Source: an uncultured Christensenella sp. (GTDB lineage: Bacteria; Bacillota; Clostridia; Christensenellales; Borkfalkiaceae). Taken from it: 64,000 nt of DNA. Positions 15,248 to 23,204 of the stretch are shown in pieces (positions within the stretch are counted from its first letter, which is position 1; each line of letters opens with the position of its first letter). Position numbers and translations under genes: made by a program. The stretch is taken from positions 34,336-98,335 of the forward strand of contig CAJTPB010000004.1 of the NCBI GenBank assembly GCA_910578065.1. The letters run 5' to 3'. The notes below the pieces were generated by a model that saw nothing but the letters and a program-made list of their open reading frames with translations, was not told the origin of the DNA and ran no database searches.

Positions 15248-16126
15248 TTATTCCCTCCGTTTTTTGTGCATTTTTATATACATGTACACGCCCGATACAT
15301 ACTCGCTCGTTTTTGCGTCAATCCTTGTCATGGCGTAACCTTTGTACATTTTTTCAAAGGTTGCCGCCGCGGGTGTATCGCCGTTGTAAATTCGATTGAC
15401 TTTGCGCCGCGTGAATTTGTTATCGGCGACCGTGATTTGCGGTTTTGTCAAGTTCTTTGACGCAACGAAACGTTTTGCGCCTTTCGGGTCTTTCATGCAA
15501 TAACACGTCATGCCCTCAAATTCGTTTTCGTCCGCATAGAGTCGGCGCGTCTGCGTTCGTCCGCCGTTGTGCCATAATTCCTCCATAACGTCGCGGTTGC
15601 GAAAGTTTGTAACGAGGTGGTGGTGTACGCGGATTTTGCCTTTCTTTTCGTCCGTTTCGTATTCCGTCCAATAGACGTATTTTAACGGTGGCAATCCGTG
15701 TTTATCGTTGTAGTATTTCAACCGTCGTATGTATTTCGTCAATTCCTTTTCCGCCGCGGGTCGGTTTGGTGGTAGGTGGTCGGCGTCATACGTATAAGTC
15801 GCCCACACGTCGCCGTTTGTAAAATTCGCATTGACGAGTCGTACAACGGTTTTGATTGCGTTTTTGTAATTGAGGTTTTTTTGTGCCTCGCGGCTTGCCT
15901 TTGTTTTTCTTGCCCGTGTGGTTGATTTGTGGGTATCCCATACGGGGTAAATTTCAACTTCGAGCATGTTTCCGCTTTTGATTGTTTTTGTCCGATAATG
16001 CACGATATGGGGATCGCCCAAAGATTGCAAGCGGGCGTCGCGTTCCTCGTTCGTGATTTCTTCTTCGTCGAAAATCGTATCGAAGTCGTAATCGGTCGGG
16101 TTTAGTGTGTAATAGCGTTTTGCCAT
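15248..16126 (-). CDS. HUH-type replication initiator (Rep)
   Basis: 292 residues from ATG 16124-16126 with GGAGG upstream. The metal-binding HUH motif is VHHHLV (HHH at 168-170), preceded by YVYWTEYETDEKKGKIR, with candidate catalytic tyrosines after it (TCYCMKD near 207-213). This is the rolling-circle replication-associated family found in many Firmicutes prophages; it nicks one strand at the origin. The 426-bp upstream gap is rich in inverted repeats and is the likely origin. Confidence 0.8.
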   Translation of the reverse strand: MAKRYYTLNPTDYDFDTIFDEEEITNEERDARLQSLGDPHIVHYRTKTIKSGNMLEVEIYPVWDTHKSTTRARKTKASREAQKNLNYKNAIKTVVRLVNANFTNGDVWATYTYDADHLPPNRPAAEKELTKYIRRLKYYNDKHGLPPLKYVYWTEYETDEKKGKIRVHHHLVTNFRNRDVMEELWHNGGRTQTRRLYADENEFEGMTCYCMKDPKGAKRFVASKNLTKPQITVADNKFTRRKVNRIYNGDTPAAATFEKMYKGYAMTRIDAKTSEYVSGVYMYIKMHKKRRE

Positions 16127-16552
16127 GTTTTGCCTCCGTTGCTTTTGGTGTGTGAAAGACAAAGGGAGGGGAATAGCCCAACAAGCGGGGAAAACACACG
16201 GGGGCAAGTGAGGGGATTATCTTTCTAAAAATCAAAGCGTAATGCCCCCGACGTTTTCCCCGCAACCCCTTTCCCCTAACCCCCGAAAGACTTTTCCGAA
16301 GAGGGGAAAGCGCGTTGCGCTTGTGTCGGTGTACCCGTACTCGTTTCGTCGATAAGATAATACTTTATCACGAGGACGGTAAAGCACCGATCGGACGTTT
16401 GCAAAATGTTGACAATGTACCGCCGATATGGTATAATTATATCGGTTTGGTTGTGTGCGCTTTTTGCGTCAACACTTGCGGGCGGTCGAAAGTGCCAATT
16501 TTGACCGCCCGATCCTCTGTCTTTAATTGTGATTGCCGCCTTTCGGCGACTG
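16127..16552. other. Repeat-rich gap, putative replication origin
   Basis: No convincing gene. Inverted repeats: 16185-16206 with 16243-16263 (10-bp and 8-bp blocks around a short mismatch, 36-nt loop); 16269-16277 with 16302-16310 (CTTTCCCCT/AGGGGAAAG); and 16479-16490 with 16500-16511 (12-bp stem with one G-U). A perfect rightward promoter lies at 16409-16437. Clustered palindromes beside a HUH Rep gene suggest a nicking origin. Confidence 0.5.
16409..16437 (+). promoter_or_regulatory. Consensus rightward promoter against the phage operon
   Basis: TTGACA (16409-16414) and TATAAT (16432-16437) with exactly 17 nt between: a full sigma-A consensus on the plus strand, opposite to every gene in the prophage. 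Predicted start near 16444. It would make an RNA through the 16479-16511 hairpin, antisense to the leftward mRNA. Confidence 0.75.
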
Positions 16553-17062
16553 TTAATCGTTTTTACCGTTCGACGTTCCCGCGTCGGCGGCTTTTTCTTT
16601 ACTGTTAATTGTTGATAATTTCGCGTCGAGCGCGGCGACCGCTTGACGTACAAAATCCGACTTGCTTAAATATCCCAACTTTCGCAACGCGTCGGGCGCG
16701 AATACGCGTTCGGCAACGTCGCGCGGGATTTCCACCGTAAGATTGTAAAACGCGTTATCACGGCGGCGTTGCCGCGTCCGTGCTGTATTTGCGTTGACGG
16801 TTTGTCCGCCGCCCGTGGCGGGCGTTTCTGCCGCCGTGGGCGCGGGTACGAGCGCGATTTCGCGCGGGTCGTAAATATCAAGCGGGGCGCACGAAAGCGT
16901 TTTGCAAATTGCTTTCAAAACGGGCGGAGTCGGCAAACAAACGTCGTTGACGAATTTACTCATTAAAGCCGTATCGACGCGCGGGTCAACGGCGCGGACG
17001 CTTGCGGAAACGTCTTTTTGCATGACGCCGCGGTTTAACATGAGTCTTTTATACTTCGACAT
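16553..17062 (-). CDS. Regulator with N-terminal XRE-like HTH and C-terminal RHH segment
   Basis: 169 residues from ATG 17060-17062. Residues 1-70 look like a Cro/XRE HTH (MLNRGVMQKDVSASV ... VLKAICKTLSCAPLDIYDPR). A Pro/Thr/Gly linker follows. Residues 115-155 (YNLTVEIPRDVAERVF then DALRKLGYLSKSDFVRQAVA) have the strand-helix-helix plan of ribbon-helix-helix proteins. Two different DNA-binding modules in one small protein is unusual. It sits just upstream of the origin region and Rep. Its start overlaps the HAD stop (TAATG). Confidence 0.6.
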   Translation of the reverse strand: MSKYKRLMLNRGVMQKDVSASVRAVDPRVDTALMSKFVNDVCLPTPPVLKAICKTLSCAPLDIYDPREIALVPAPTAAETPATGGGQTVNANTARTRQRRRDNAFYNLTVEIPRDVAERVFAPDALRKLGYLSKSDFVRQAVAALDAKLSTINSKEKAADAGTSNGKND

Positions 17063-17610
17063 TATGCACCTCCCGACGGCGGATCGGTTTTCTTTTCCGC
17101 CGCGCATGCCTCGGCAATCTGCAACGCATGATACCCACGTAACGCGAGGAATACGTCGCAATCGCAACACATACCCGCCGCCCGATATTCGGGGCAAAGA
17201 CATTTTGTTTGACAAAGTTCAAGTCGGGCGATTTCTTCGGCGGTTGAGAAAATTCCGATATTTTCGTCAAATTCGCCGATCCCATAAGTACGGCGCGGAT
17301 TGACCGCGTTTGTATCGACGTAAATATCCGCGTAAATCTTGCGGGTGTCGCCGCCGTATCGTTCGACGTTTTCGGGTACGTTCTCGTTTATGTAGTCAAA
17401 CACGATCCCGCGTTCGTTGCACCATTCGACCGCCGCGTCCAAAAGCGCGCCATTTCTGCACGTGTGCAAAATAAGGATTGCGCCGTCTTTTGCAAGTTCT
17501 TTTATATAATGTATAGAATAGGGGAGCGGATCGCCGATCGCGGGGTACGCGTCTTTGCATAACGTACCGTCAAAATCGACGGCGACGATTTTTTGATATT
17601 TGTTTCTCAT
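17062..17610 (-). CDS. HAD-superfamily phosphatase
   Basis: 182 residues from ATG 17608-17610. The nucleophile motif is AVDFDGTLC (near residues 10-18); a motif II Thr follows in ILILHTCRNG, and IYADIYVDTNAV near residue 95 provides the late acidic residues. It belongs to the short HAD hydrolases of phages and Bacteroides-like 'BT0820' type; the substrate is unknown. The C terminus adds a Cys-rich stretch (CQTKCLCPEYRAAGMCCDCD) that may bind metal. It overlaps both neighbours by a few nt. Confidence 0.75.
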   Translation of the reverse strand: MRNKYQKIVAVDFDGTLCKDAYPAIGDPLPYSIHYIKELAKDGAILILHTCRNGALLDAAVEWCNERGIVFDYINENVPENVERYGGDTRKIYADIYVDTNAVNPRRTYGIGEFDENIGIFSTAEEIARLELCQTKCLCPEYRAAGMCCDCDVFLALRGYHALQIAEACAAEKKTDPPSGGA

Positions 17611-17816
17611 TTTGCCGCCTCCGCGTTCGTCGTTTGGATTTCGCCGACGGTGTAACCGTACTTTTTGCAAAGTCTTTGTAAACGACGGAAAAAACGTTTT
17701 GTCTTTGTAATATCTGCCCTCATGTTCAATCGGATTTGCCCGTCGCCCGTCGGAGTGGTGGTTTGTTCGACGGGGATTGTAAAAGCAACATTGACGCGAT
17801 TTGTTATACTTGCCAT
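17607..17816 (-). CDS. Hypothetical 69-aa phage protein
   Basis: Residues include a beta-rich N terminus (NRVNVAFTIPVEQTTTPTGD) and a basic helix (TKRFFRRLQRLCKKYGYTVG). Its stop overlaps the HAD start by 4 nt (ATGA). Family not recognised; the basic helix could contact nucleic acid. Confidence 0.6.
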   Translation of the reverse strand: MASITNRVNVAFTIPVEQTTTPTGDGQIRLNMRADITKTKRFFRRLQRLCKKYGYTVGEIQTTNAEAAK

Positions 17817-17817
17817 A

Positions 17818-18009
17818 TCATGCCTCCGAAACTTTATCCGTCGGGATTTCTTTTAATTCGTGGGTGGGCGGTGTTATTTTGACTTTGATTGTTTCTTGTT
17901 TAGTAAGTCCGCACGCGTCGCCCGTTCCGATTTCAACTTCGACTTGCGCGAGTTCGATTTTATTTATTGCGTTTACAAATTCCGATATTTCTTTCAATTC
18001 GTGCGCCAT
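17818..18009 (-). CDS. Hypothetical 63-aa phage protein
   Basis: From ATG 18007-18009 (MAHELKEISEFVNAINKIEL) with GGAGG upstream. Acidic, helical N terminus then strands (ETIKVKITPP). The phrase HELKEI occurs at both ends. Not recognised; sits in a run of tightly packed small early genes separated by 1-2 nt. Confidence 0.6.
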   Translation of the reverse strand: MAHELKEISEFVNAINKIELAQVEVEIGTGDACGLTKQETIKVKITPPTHELKEIPTDKVSEA

Positions 18010-18010
18010 G

Positions 18011-18319
18011 TTACACCTCCAACAATTTACGGGCAAGTTTAATCGCAAACCCGCGAATATCGGCGGAGTTGTAATCCGCGTCCAAATCGAAACCGATACT
18101 TTTATCAAGGTTGTTTGTTATATCAAGGATTGCGCGGTCGGTGTGTTCTTTTCCGATAATTTCGCAAATCCTTTCGTGGAGGTCGGCGCGGTCGTTACTC
18201 GCCGAGCAATAAACCGACCCGACCGCCGCTTGCAATTTTGCATAAAACGATATTCCCGATAAATACTTGTCGCACAATTCGACGAGTTGATCGCATTTTT
18301 CTTTTTCTAACTTTGCCAT
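18011..18319 (-). CDS. Hypothetical 102-aa phage protein
   Basis: Mostly helical and charged (LEKEKCDQLVELCDKYLSGI; IRGFAIKLARKLLEV). No known motif. ATG 18317-18319 has GGAGG upstream; stop lies 1 nt from the next start. Part of the early operon. Confidence 0.6.
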   Translation of the reverse strand: MAKLEKEKCDQLVELCDKYLSGISFYAKLQAAVGSVYCSASNDRADLHERICEIIGKEHTDRAILDITNNLDKSIGFDLDADYNSADIRGFAIKLARKLLEV

Positions 18320-18320
18320 G

Positions 18321-18890
18321 TTACACCTCCAATTTTGCGCCGTCCGAATAGGTAAAGGCGATCGAAAGTGCGGATTTGTTACCGACGGAAAATTTGACCG
18401 TAAAGCGACCGACTTTTATTGTTGCGCCCGCGATATTCGCGTCGAGGACGTTTATACCGACGTTTAATAAAAAGTTGTATAAATCGTCCGAAAGTTCCAT
18501 GTTACGCCCCGCGGTGTAATCGGAAAAATCACAAAGGCGTTGACGCAACTTTTTGATATTTGCCTCGCGGCGTTTCTTCTTTTCGACTTCGTCTTGATAC
18601 TGCCGAGCGTCGAAACAATCGCAACGCATGGTCGCCGCCTCGTTTGCAACTTCTTGACTTTCGTACGGGGCGTCGGGGAGTGATTGTTTCCCGCAATAAC
18701 GGCAAGTCGGGTAAAAGGCGGGGCGGGTGGTTTCTTTGTTTGTATCTGCCGCCGCGTCCGTACTTGCGATAATTTCGCCCGTATCGGGGTCAATGTTTGC
18801 CGCGTCCGTTTCGGGGGCGGAGTGTGCCGCATTTGCGGCGATTTCTTCGTCGTGGTCGGGTTGATACCCGTTAAGGGGATTATTTTTCAT
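18321..18890 (-). CDS. Hypothetical 189-aa protein with CxxC pair
   Basis: N-terminal 55 residues are Asp/Ala/Thr-rich and probably disordered (PETDAANIDPDTGEI). A zinc-knuckle-like pair follows: TCRYCGK and, 30 residues later, MRCDCF, then a basic coiled coil (VEKKKRREANIKKLRQRLCD). The C-terminal third is beta-rich (TIKVGRFTVKFSVGN). No family recognised. It overlaps the upstream 46-aa gene by 11 nt. Confidence 0.6.
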   Translation of the reverse strand: MKNNPLNGYQPDHDEEIAANAAHSAPETDAANIDPDTGEIIASTDAAADTNKETTRPAFYPTCRYCGKQSLPDAPYESQEVANEAATMRCDCFDARQYQDEVEKKKRREANIKKLRQRLCDFSDYTAGRNMELSDDLYNFLLNVGINVLDANIAGATIKVGRFTVKFSVGNKSALSIAFTYSDGAKLEV

Positions 18891-19020
18891 TTTTTAATTT
18901 ACCTCCGTTGATTTTTCTTTGTTGTTTGGTACAATTTCCCTTGCATTTACTGACGGGCAAACGGCACGTCAAGCAATAATCGGGTTGTGGTTTTTCTGCG
19001 GGTTTCTTTTTACGTGCCAT
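18880..19020 (-). CDS. Tiny Cys-rich protein (46 aa)
   Basis: ATG 19018-19020 opens a 46-residue frame (MARKKKPAEKPQPDYCLTCR then LPVSKCKGNCTKQQRKINGG). CxxC and CxxxC pairs within a basic protein suggest a small zinc-binding knuckle. A GGAGG site lies 5 nt upstream of the ATG. The frame is short, but packing with its neighbours and the Cys pattern support it. Confidence 0.6.
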   Translation of the reverse strand: MARKKKPAEKPQPDYCLTCRLPVSKCKGNCTKQQRKINGGKLKNEK

Positions 19021-19033
19021 GCCGCCACCTCCG

Positions 19034-19936
19034 TTAATCCGTGCGGAAAGCGCGGGCATACGTCAATAATTCGTCTTTGATTTTATCTTCCTTGCGTGCC
19101 ATGCTGTCGTATAACGGCTTGTCAAGGTAACACAATATCGTTTCCGATATAAGGTTATCGAGGACGGACGGCTCTAACGCGTCAAGTTCCCAACTTTCGT
19201 AACCATATTCGCGTATATATTTCCCGCAACGACTGTCGGTCAATTTTGCGGGGTTTGGAGGTGGATTGTATCTTTCGATTTGTTCCATATTGAGGGCGAT
19301 ACGATTAATCGAAAAACTTTCGGGATAATACCCGTCGTTTTCCAAAAACATTTTGATACGTTCCTCAATATCGCGGGTCATATCTTTGCCGCTCGGATCG
19401 TGGTCGCCGAGGTGGATAATGACCGCGCTTTCGTGTTCGTCCAACTTTCTTTCGATACGACGCGCCGCCGCCCACATTTCCGATTGTGATACATACCCGC
19501 GGCACGAAAAATACGGCGCACCGTACGCCTCGGCGGGCTTGCCGATAACTTCGACGAGCGCGTCTTTTTCGACCCATACTTCGACGTAATGCGGTTGCCC
19601 CTCCCATTTGTTGAGGTCAAATTGTTTTGCCGCGTTTTGCAAAAGGTATGAGGGGTCTTGCCAATGAAACGTATTTTTGACGTTTCGCGTACGATCTTCT
19701 ATCGCGTGCCAATCAACAAGCCCCGCGAGGCGGGCATTGTTTACAAGTTCGCCGAGGTTGTCGTATTGCTTTTGATTGTTCGGGATAATATCACGCGCGA
19801 CAAATTGATAATACAACTGTCGGAGGGTCAAATTGTATCCTTGATCGGAATACATTTCGACGATTTCGTTTACCCGACTTATAAGGTCGAGGGATCGGTC
19901 GCGGAAGTTTATATCTTTGTATTTGATTTTCGGCAT
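19034..19936 (-). CDS. TopVIA/Spo11-like Toprim protein
   Basis: 300 residues from ATG 19934-19936. An N-terminal winged-helix-like part holds NLTLRQLYYQFVARDIIP, with LRQLYY at 38-43 resembling the region of the catalytic tyrosine of Spo11/TopoVI-A. A Toprim core follows: VEVWVEKDALVEVIG (Glu near 123), SCRGYVSQSE, and IIHLGDHDPSGKDM with GDHDPSG at 177-183. Such proteins may cut DNA by a tyrosine transesterification. No TopVIB-like ATPase is nearby, so a lone nuclease or recombination role is possible. Confidence 0.75.
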   Translation of the reverse strand: MPKIKYKDINFRDRSLDLISRVNEIVEMYSDQGYNLTLRQLYYQFVARDIIPNNQKQYDNLGELVNNARLAGLVDWHAIEDRTRNVKNTFHWQDPSYLLQNAAKQFDLNKWEGQPHYVEVWVEKDALVEVIGKPAEAYGAPYFSCRGYVSQSEMWAAARRIERKLDEHESAVIIHLGDHDPSGKDMTRDIEERIKMFLENDGYYPESFSINRIALNMEQIERYNPPPNPAKLTDSRCGKYIREYGYESWELDALEPSVLDNLISETILCYLDKPLYDSMARKEDKIKDELLTYARAFRTD

Positions 19937-19938
19937 TG

Positions 19939-20178
19939 TCAATCCTCCTTGAATAAGCCCGCGTCCGTTGCCATGTTGCAAATATCTTCCCACGATAAGG
20001 CAAACGCCTTGTTGTGGTAAACGATAAGCGGCGCACTGTTCAACGTTGTTGCGATTTCAAATTCTTTCCCGTCGGGCGCGGTGGCGTCGCCGACGTGTTG
20101 ACGTAAGAAAAAATCGCCTTTGATAATCTTTCCGTACGTCGTGTTTTCGGTTTCTTTCTGTTCGGTTTGGTTGTTCAT
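19939..20178 (-). CDS. Hypothetical 79-aa phage protein
   Basis: ATG 20176-20178 with GGAGG upstream. Acidic N terminus (NNQTEQKETENTTYGKIIKG) then DATAPDGKEFEIATTLNSAP and SWEDICNMATDAGLF. Not recognised. It directly precedes the TopVIA-like gene. Confidence 0.6.
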   Translation of the reverse strand: MNNQTEQKETENTTYGKIIKGDFFLRQHVGDATAPDGKEFEIATTLNSAPLIVYHNKAFALSWEDICNMATDAGLFKED

Positions 20179-20189
20179 TTTTTGCCTCC

Positions 20190-20906
20190 TTAAATTAAAT
20201 CGAATATTGATACTTGCGATCGCACCGTATCGAGCCATTTTGTACCCGTCGCGTATTCGTCGGGGTCAAGTTCAAATACGATATAATCGCGTTGTAACCG
20301 ATACGCCGCAACCGCTGTCGCGCAACTGCCGCCGAACGTGTCGAGGATCAAGTCGCCCTCGCGGGTGTGTTGCCGAATAATGCGCGATAATAGGTCGGTC
20401 GGCTTTTGGTTTTGGTGGATTTGCTCTTTGCCCGATACTTTGTTGAATTTCCATATATCCTCGTATCGGGGCATTTCGGGGTTAAATGGGGCGCGTCCTT
20501 TGTTTGCGTATATGATAAATTCGTAACGTTTCCCGTACTGCGCCTCCAAGTCGCCCGCGGTGTGATTGCCTTTATCCCACACGATAAGGTTTTTTACGGT
20601 AAAGTATTTTTCGATTTCCGTTTTGAAGAAATCGACTTTATCACTTCCGCAAAACATATAAAGAGGGGAGTTGTCTTTCATGACGTCGTACAATAGCGGT
20701 ATAAGGTCAATAATCAACTGCGGGTTATCGTCGTTTTGAATAGTCTTGCAAAACTTATGATCTTTATTTTGCCGCCGCCGCGTCTTGTATTCGATAAGAT
20801 ACGGCGGGTCGGTTATGACGCAATCAACGAGTACCCCCCCCCGTGCCATAGCCCGCAAACCGTCGAGGCAATCCATGTTGTAAACGTGGTTTCGCTCGAT
20901 CGTCAT
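20190..20906 (-). CDS. DNA (N4/N6) methyltransferase
   Basis: 238 residues. The catalytic DPPY lies at 33-36 (VDCVITDPPYLIEY) and the SAM-binding segment late in the protein (LILDTFGGSCATAVAAYRLQ). The DPPY-before-FxGxx order is beta class. Conserved HQNQKPTDLLSRIIRQHTRE is typical of N4/N6 methylases of the site-specific type. No cognate restriction gene is adjacent, so it may protect phage DNA or act as an orphan enzyme. It overlaps the radical SAM gene by 4 nt. Confidence 0.9.
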   Translation of the reverse strand: MTIERNHVYNMDCLDGLRAMARGGVLVDCVITDPPYLIEYKTRRRQNKDHKFCKTIQNDDNPQLIIDLIPLLYDVMKDNSPLYMFCGSDKVDFFKTEIEKYFTVKNLIVWDKGNHTAGDLEAQYGKRYEFIIYANKGRAPFNPEMPRYEDIWKFNKVSGKEQIHQNQKPTDLLSRIIRQHTREGDLILDTFGGSCATAVAAYRLQRDYIVFELDPDEYATGTKWLDTVRSQVSIFDLI

Positions 20907-21877
20907 TTTTTACCTCCGAAATATAATTGTCGGATTGTGCGACCGTCCGCGCGTGGTATGTAGTCCATAAAATCGCATGACCCGTGTATAATCCGATTAT
21001 TGCACCAACGTTGCAAGTCTTTGACGACCCGCGGGGCGGTGGGTTTACGGTATATCCGAACGTCGGGAATAAATCCGCTTTCGTCAATCATTTTGACGCG
21101 GTATAAATCCTCCTCGATCGTCGTATCGTAGTTTGTAAGCATGTACACAACCAATTTGCTTTTGTGTTTTGTGCATATCTTTCTAAAAGTTTGGAGTCCG
21201 TGTACGATTGCTTTTTCGTTTTTCATAAAGTCGAAAGCAAAATGCAATCGTTCGGCTTTTATATCGTTTAGCATGACGGCGATTTCTTCGGTAACAAACC
21301 GCGCGTCAAGTCCTTGCGTAAAATCCACCGTCGCGCCGCTGTCGCGCAACTGTCGCAATAAATCGACGCGATCGCGGCATGCGAGGATATTTGCGTCCAA
21401 AAGTTTAATGCGTTTTTGTCCTCGCCAAAATTCCGACAAATTCGCCACCTTGCGGGATTGTAAACCCTCTTTTTTGCTCACTATGCAAAAACCGCAATTA
21501 TTCGGGCAACCCCTCGTCAAAAACCCGTACGCCGTATTTTTCGTTAAATTCGGGTATAACGAATAATCGGGGTAAATATGCTCGATTTCGGGCGGCAAGT
21601 CCGCGTCCGCGCTTTTCTCGTAAACTTCCTTTCCGTCCTTGATTTTGATTGCAAAACCCGTACCGCCGAAACGTATATCGTCGCTTTGTAAGTAAGCCGC
21701 CGCCTCCGCGGTCGTGTATTCGTCGCCGAAAACTTTACTTGCATATATCCGATCGTATCGGCATAAAGGGATCACAAATTCCACGTTGTCGCCGAGTGCT
21801 TTATGGTACGCGGATATTTTCATTAAAGCCAAATTCGGGAAATTGTGCGAGTCCACGTCATAAAGTCCGATTTTCAT
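20903..21877 (-). CDS. Radical SAM enzyme with N-terminal B12-binding-like domain
   Basis: 324 residues from ATG 21875-21877. The first 100 residues (KIGLYDVDSHNFPNLALMKI SAYHKALGDNVEF) resemble a cobalamin-binding-type Rossmann domain. The cluster motif is RGCPNNCGFC (Cys124, Cys128, Cys131). The core continues with IKLLDANILA and VDFTQGLDARFV. Many Firmicutes phages encode this protein near methylases. The substrate is unknown; nucleotide or DNA-base modification is a guess from its neighbours. Confidence 0.85.
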   Translation of the reverse strand: MKIGLYDVDSHNFPNLALMKISAYHKALGDNVEFVIPLCRYDRIYASKVFGDEYTTAEAAAYLQSDDIRFGGTGFAIKIKDGKEVYEKSADADLPPEIEHIYPDYSLYPNLTKNTAYGFLTRGCPNNCGFCIVSKKEGLQSRKVANLSEFWRGQKRIKLLDANILACRDRVDLLRQLRDSGATVDFTQGLDARFVTEEIAVMLNDIKAERLHFAFDFMKNEKAIVHGLQTFRKICTKHKSKLVVYMLTNYDTTIEEDLYRVKMIDESGFIPDVRIYRKPTAPRVVKDLQRWCNNRIIHGSCDFMDYIPRADGRTIRQLYFGGKK

Positions 21878-22604
21878 TTTTTTGCCTCGGTTGCCGCCCC
21901 GTGATTGCCGTTTTATCCGCGCCGAGGGCGGGATCAAATCCGAATATCGTTACTTGCGCGGCGGCGGGGGCGGTGGGGATTTCTTCGATACGCTCGATAA
22001 ATATTGCCGCGTCGCCCGCCTTGACGGGATATTTGCCGTTTATATCTGCGGGCGTAAAGTTTTTTGCGTGGGCGATTTTGTTTGTATGTTTGCAATTAGG
22101 GTCGCAATTTGCGCATGCTTTACGGTCGCAAATGTAATAAATCAAGCCCGCTTTTTTATCCATTATTGCGCCTCCCGATCCGTCCGCGTCTGTCGGACGC
22201 ATGATAACAACCATTGACGGAAACGGCGTGGCGTTTTTGCTTTCGTTGAAGTGCAACCGCCCGCGGATAAACCGTACCGCGTGTTTTTGGTAAATATAGT
22301 CGTGAAAATACGCCGTATCCGTACGGGCGGGAATAAGCATAACAACCGTTGTACCCCCCCCCGCGGAAACTTCCGCATGCGCTTTCGCAACCCATTTCGC
22401 AAGGTCGCGTCCGTACGGCGGATTGCAAAAGACGGTTTCGCCGCGCCAACTTTGCGCGAGTCCGTCGATTTCCTTTGTAAAAAAGCGGGCGCATTTCGCG
22501 TTTTCGGGCGTTGCGCAAGGATCAAGCGTAAACGCAAATTCTTTGTTTAATTCGTCGAAAAACGCTTGCGGCGTCGCCCATTCGTTCGTATTGCTTGTAA
22601 ACAT
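21858..22604 (-). CDS. Phage Dam-type N6-adenine methyltransferase with fused Cys-rich C terminus
   Basis: 248 residues from ATG 22602-22604. Residues 1-137 are the phage Dam family: NEWATPQAFFDELNKEF, TLDPCATPENAKCARFF, CNPPYGRDLAKW (NPPY 61-64), RFIRGRLHFN. Residues 148-248 form a second domain with CDRKACANCDPNCKHT (159-173). The second part starts at an internal ATG (22161-22163) preceded by GGGAGG at 7 nt, as though an independent gene lost the stop codon upstream of it. Both a fusion and a separate short product may be made. Confidence 0.8.
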   Translation of the reverse strand: MFTSNTNEWATPQAFFDELNKEFAFTLDPCATPENAKCARFFTKEIDGLAQSWRGETVFCNPPYGRDLAKWVAKAHAEVSAGGGTTVVMLIPARTDTAYFHDYIYQKHAVRFIRGRLHFNESKNATPFPSMVVIMRPTDADGSGGAIMDKKAGLIYYICDRKACANCDPNCKHTNKIAHAKNFTPADINGKYPVKAGDAAIFIERIEEIPTAPAAAQVTIFGFDPALGADKTAITGRQPRQKNENRTL

Positions 22605-22615
22605 AGCCGAGTTTA

Positions 22616-23032
22616 TCAATTTCGTTTCCTCCTTAAAGGGTAAAGGTCTGCGTATAAATCCGCGTAATAATCGAGGTCGTCGGCGACGTATGTACGGGCG
22701 GGCGACGGTTTGGTTTCGGGTTTCAATACGGGCGCGACGGTGGGGGCGGTAGATAGTGCGGCATTGTCGCGCGTTCGGTGGTTGTTCGCAAACGGGCAAG
22801 TCGCCCAATGCGGGATATAACCTTTTCCGTCGATAATGGGGGCAAGCCCGCCGCCCGACGGCGTAATAATCGACGCTTTGAGGACGCACCCGTCCTCGGT
22901 AACGATTGTCGCTTTGCTTTTGTAATTTTCTTGATATTCGACCGCGTCCGCGTCGCATGGCATGTTTTTTCCTTTCTGCGTCTTTATCCACACGATCGAC
23001 GCGCCGCAACTTTTACACTTTACTACCCGCAT
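22616..23032 (-). CDS. Hypothetical 138-aa zinc-ribbon-start protein
   Basis: Starts at ATG 23030-23032 (MRVVKCKSCGASIVWIKTQK). The N-terminal CKSCGASIVWIKTxxGKxMPCD block is common in phage proteins that pair one Cys knuckle with an exposed strand; a later HWATCPFANNHR supplies more ligands. The rest is Pro/Thr-rich and ends DDLDYYADLYADLYPLRRKR. Overlaps the next upstream gene by 20 nt. Confidence 0.7.
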   Translation of the reverse strand: MRVVKCKSCGASIVWIKTQKGKNMPCDADAVEYQENYKSKATIVTEDGCVLKASIITPSGGGLAPIIDGKGYIPHWATCPFANNHRTRDNAALSTAPTVAPVLKPETKPSPARTYVADDLDYYADLYADLYPLRRKRN

Positions 23033-23201
23033 TTTGCGCCTCCTCGGTTTCGCGCTTTGCAAGCCGCGCAAGCCGTATCGGGATCACAACGCCAAAATTG
23101 CAAGCGTCGCAACATAAGCCGTTTTCTTTTACGGGCGACGGGTTGTTTCCGTATCCGTGGTATTTCTGCCCGCATATACAACATTTCTTTTGATTGTTCA
23201 T
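23013..23201 (-). CDS. 62-aa double CxxC zinc-finger protein
   Basis: KKCCICGQKYHGYGNNPSPV followed by GLCCDACNFGVVIPIRLARL. The CxxCG...GYGNNPxPV...CCDxCNxxVVIPxRL pattern is frequent in phage early regions as a single zinc finger. Probable nucleic-acid or protein interaction role; function unknown. Confidence 0.75.
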   Translation of the reverse strand: MNNQKKCCICGQKYHGYGNNPSPVKENGLCCDACNFGVVIPIRLARLAKRETEEAQNAGSKV

Positions 23202-23204
23202 AAT

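Noticed and set aside
16276..16653. Minus-strand 125-codon frame in the origin gap
   Set aside because: It overlaps the regulator gene by 100 nt, is low-quality basic sequence, and crosses the inverted repeats.
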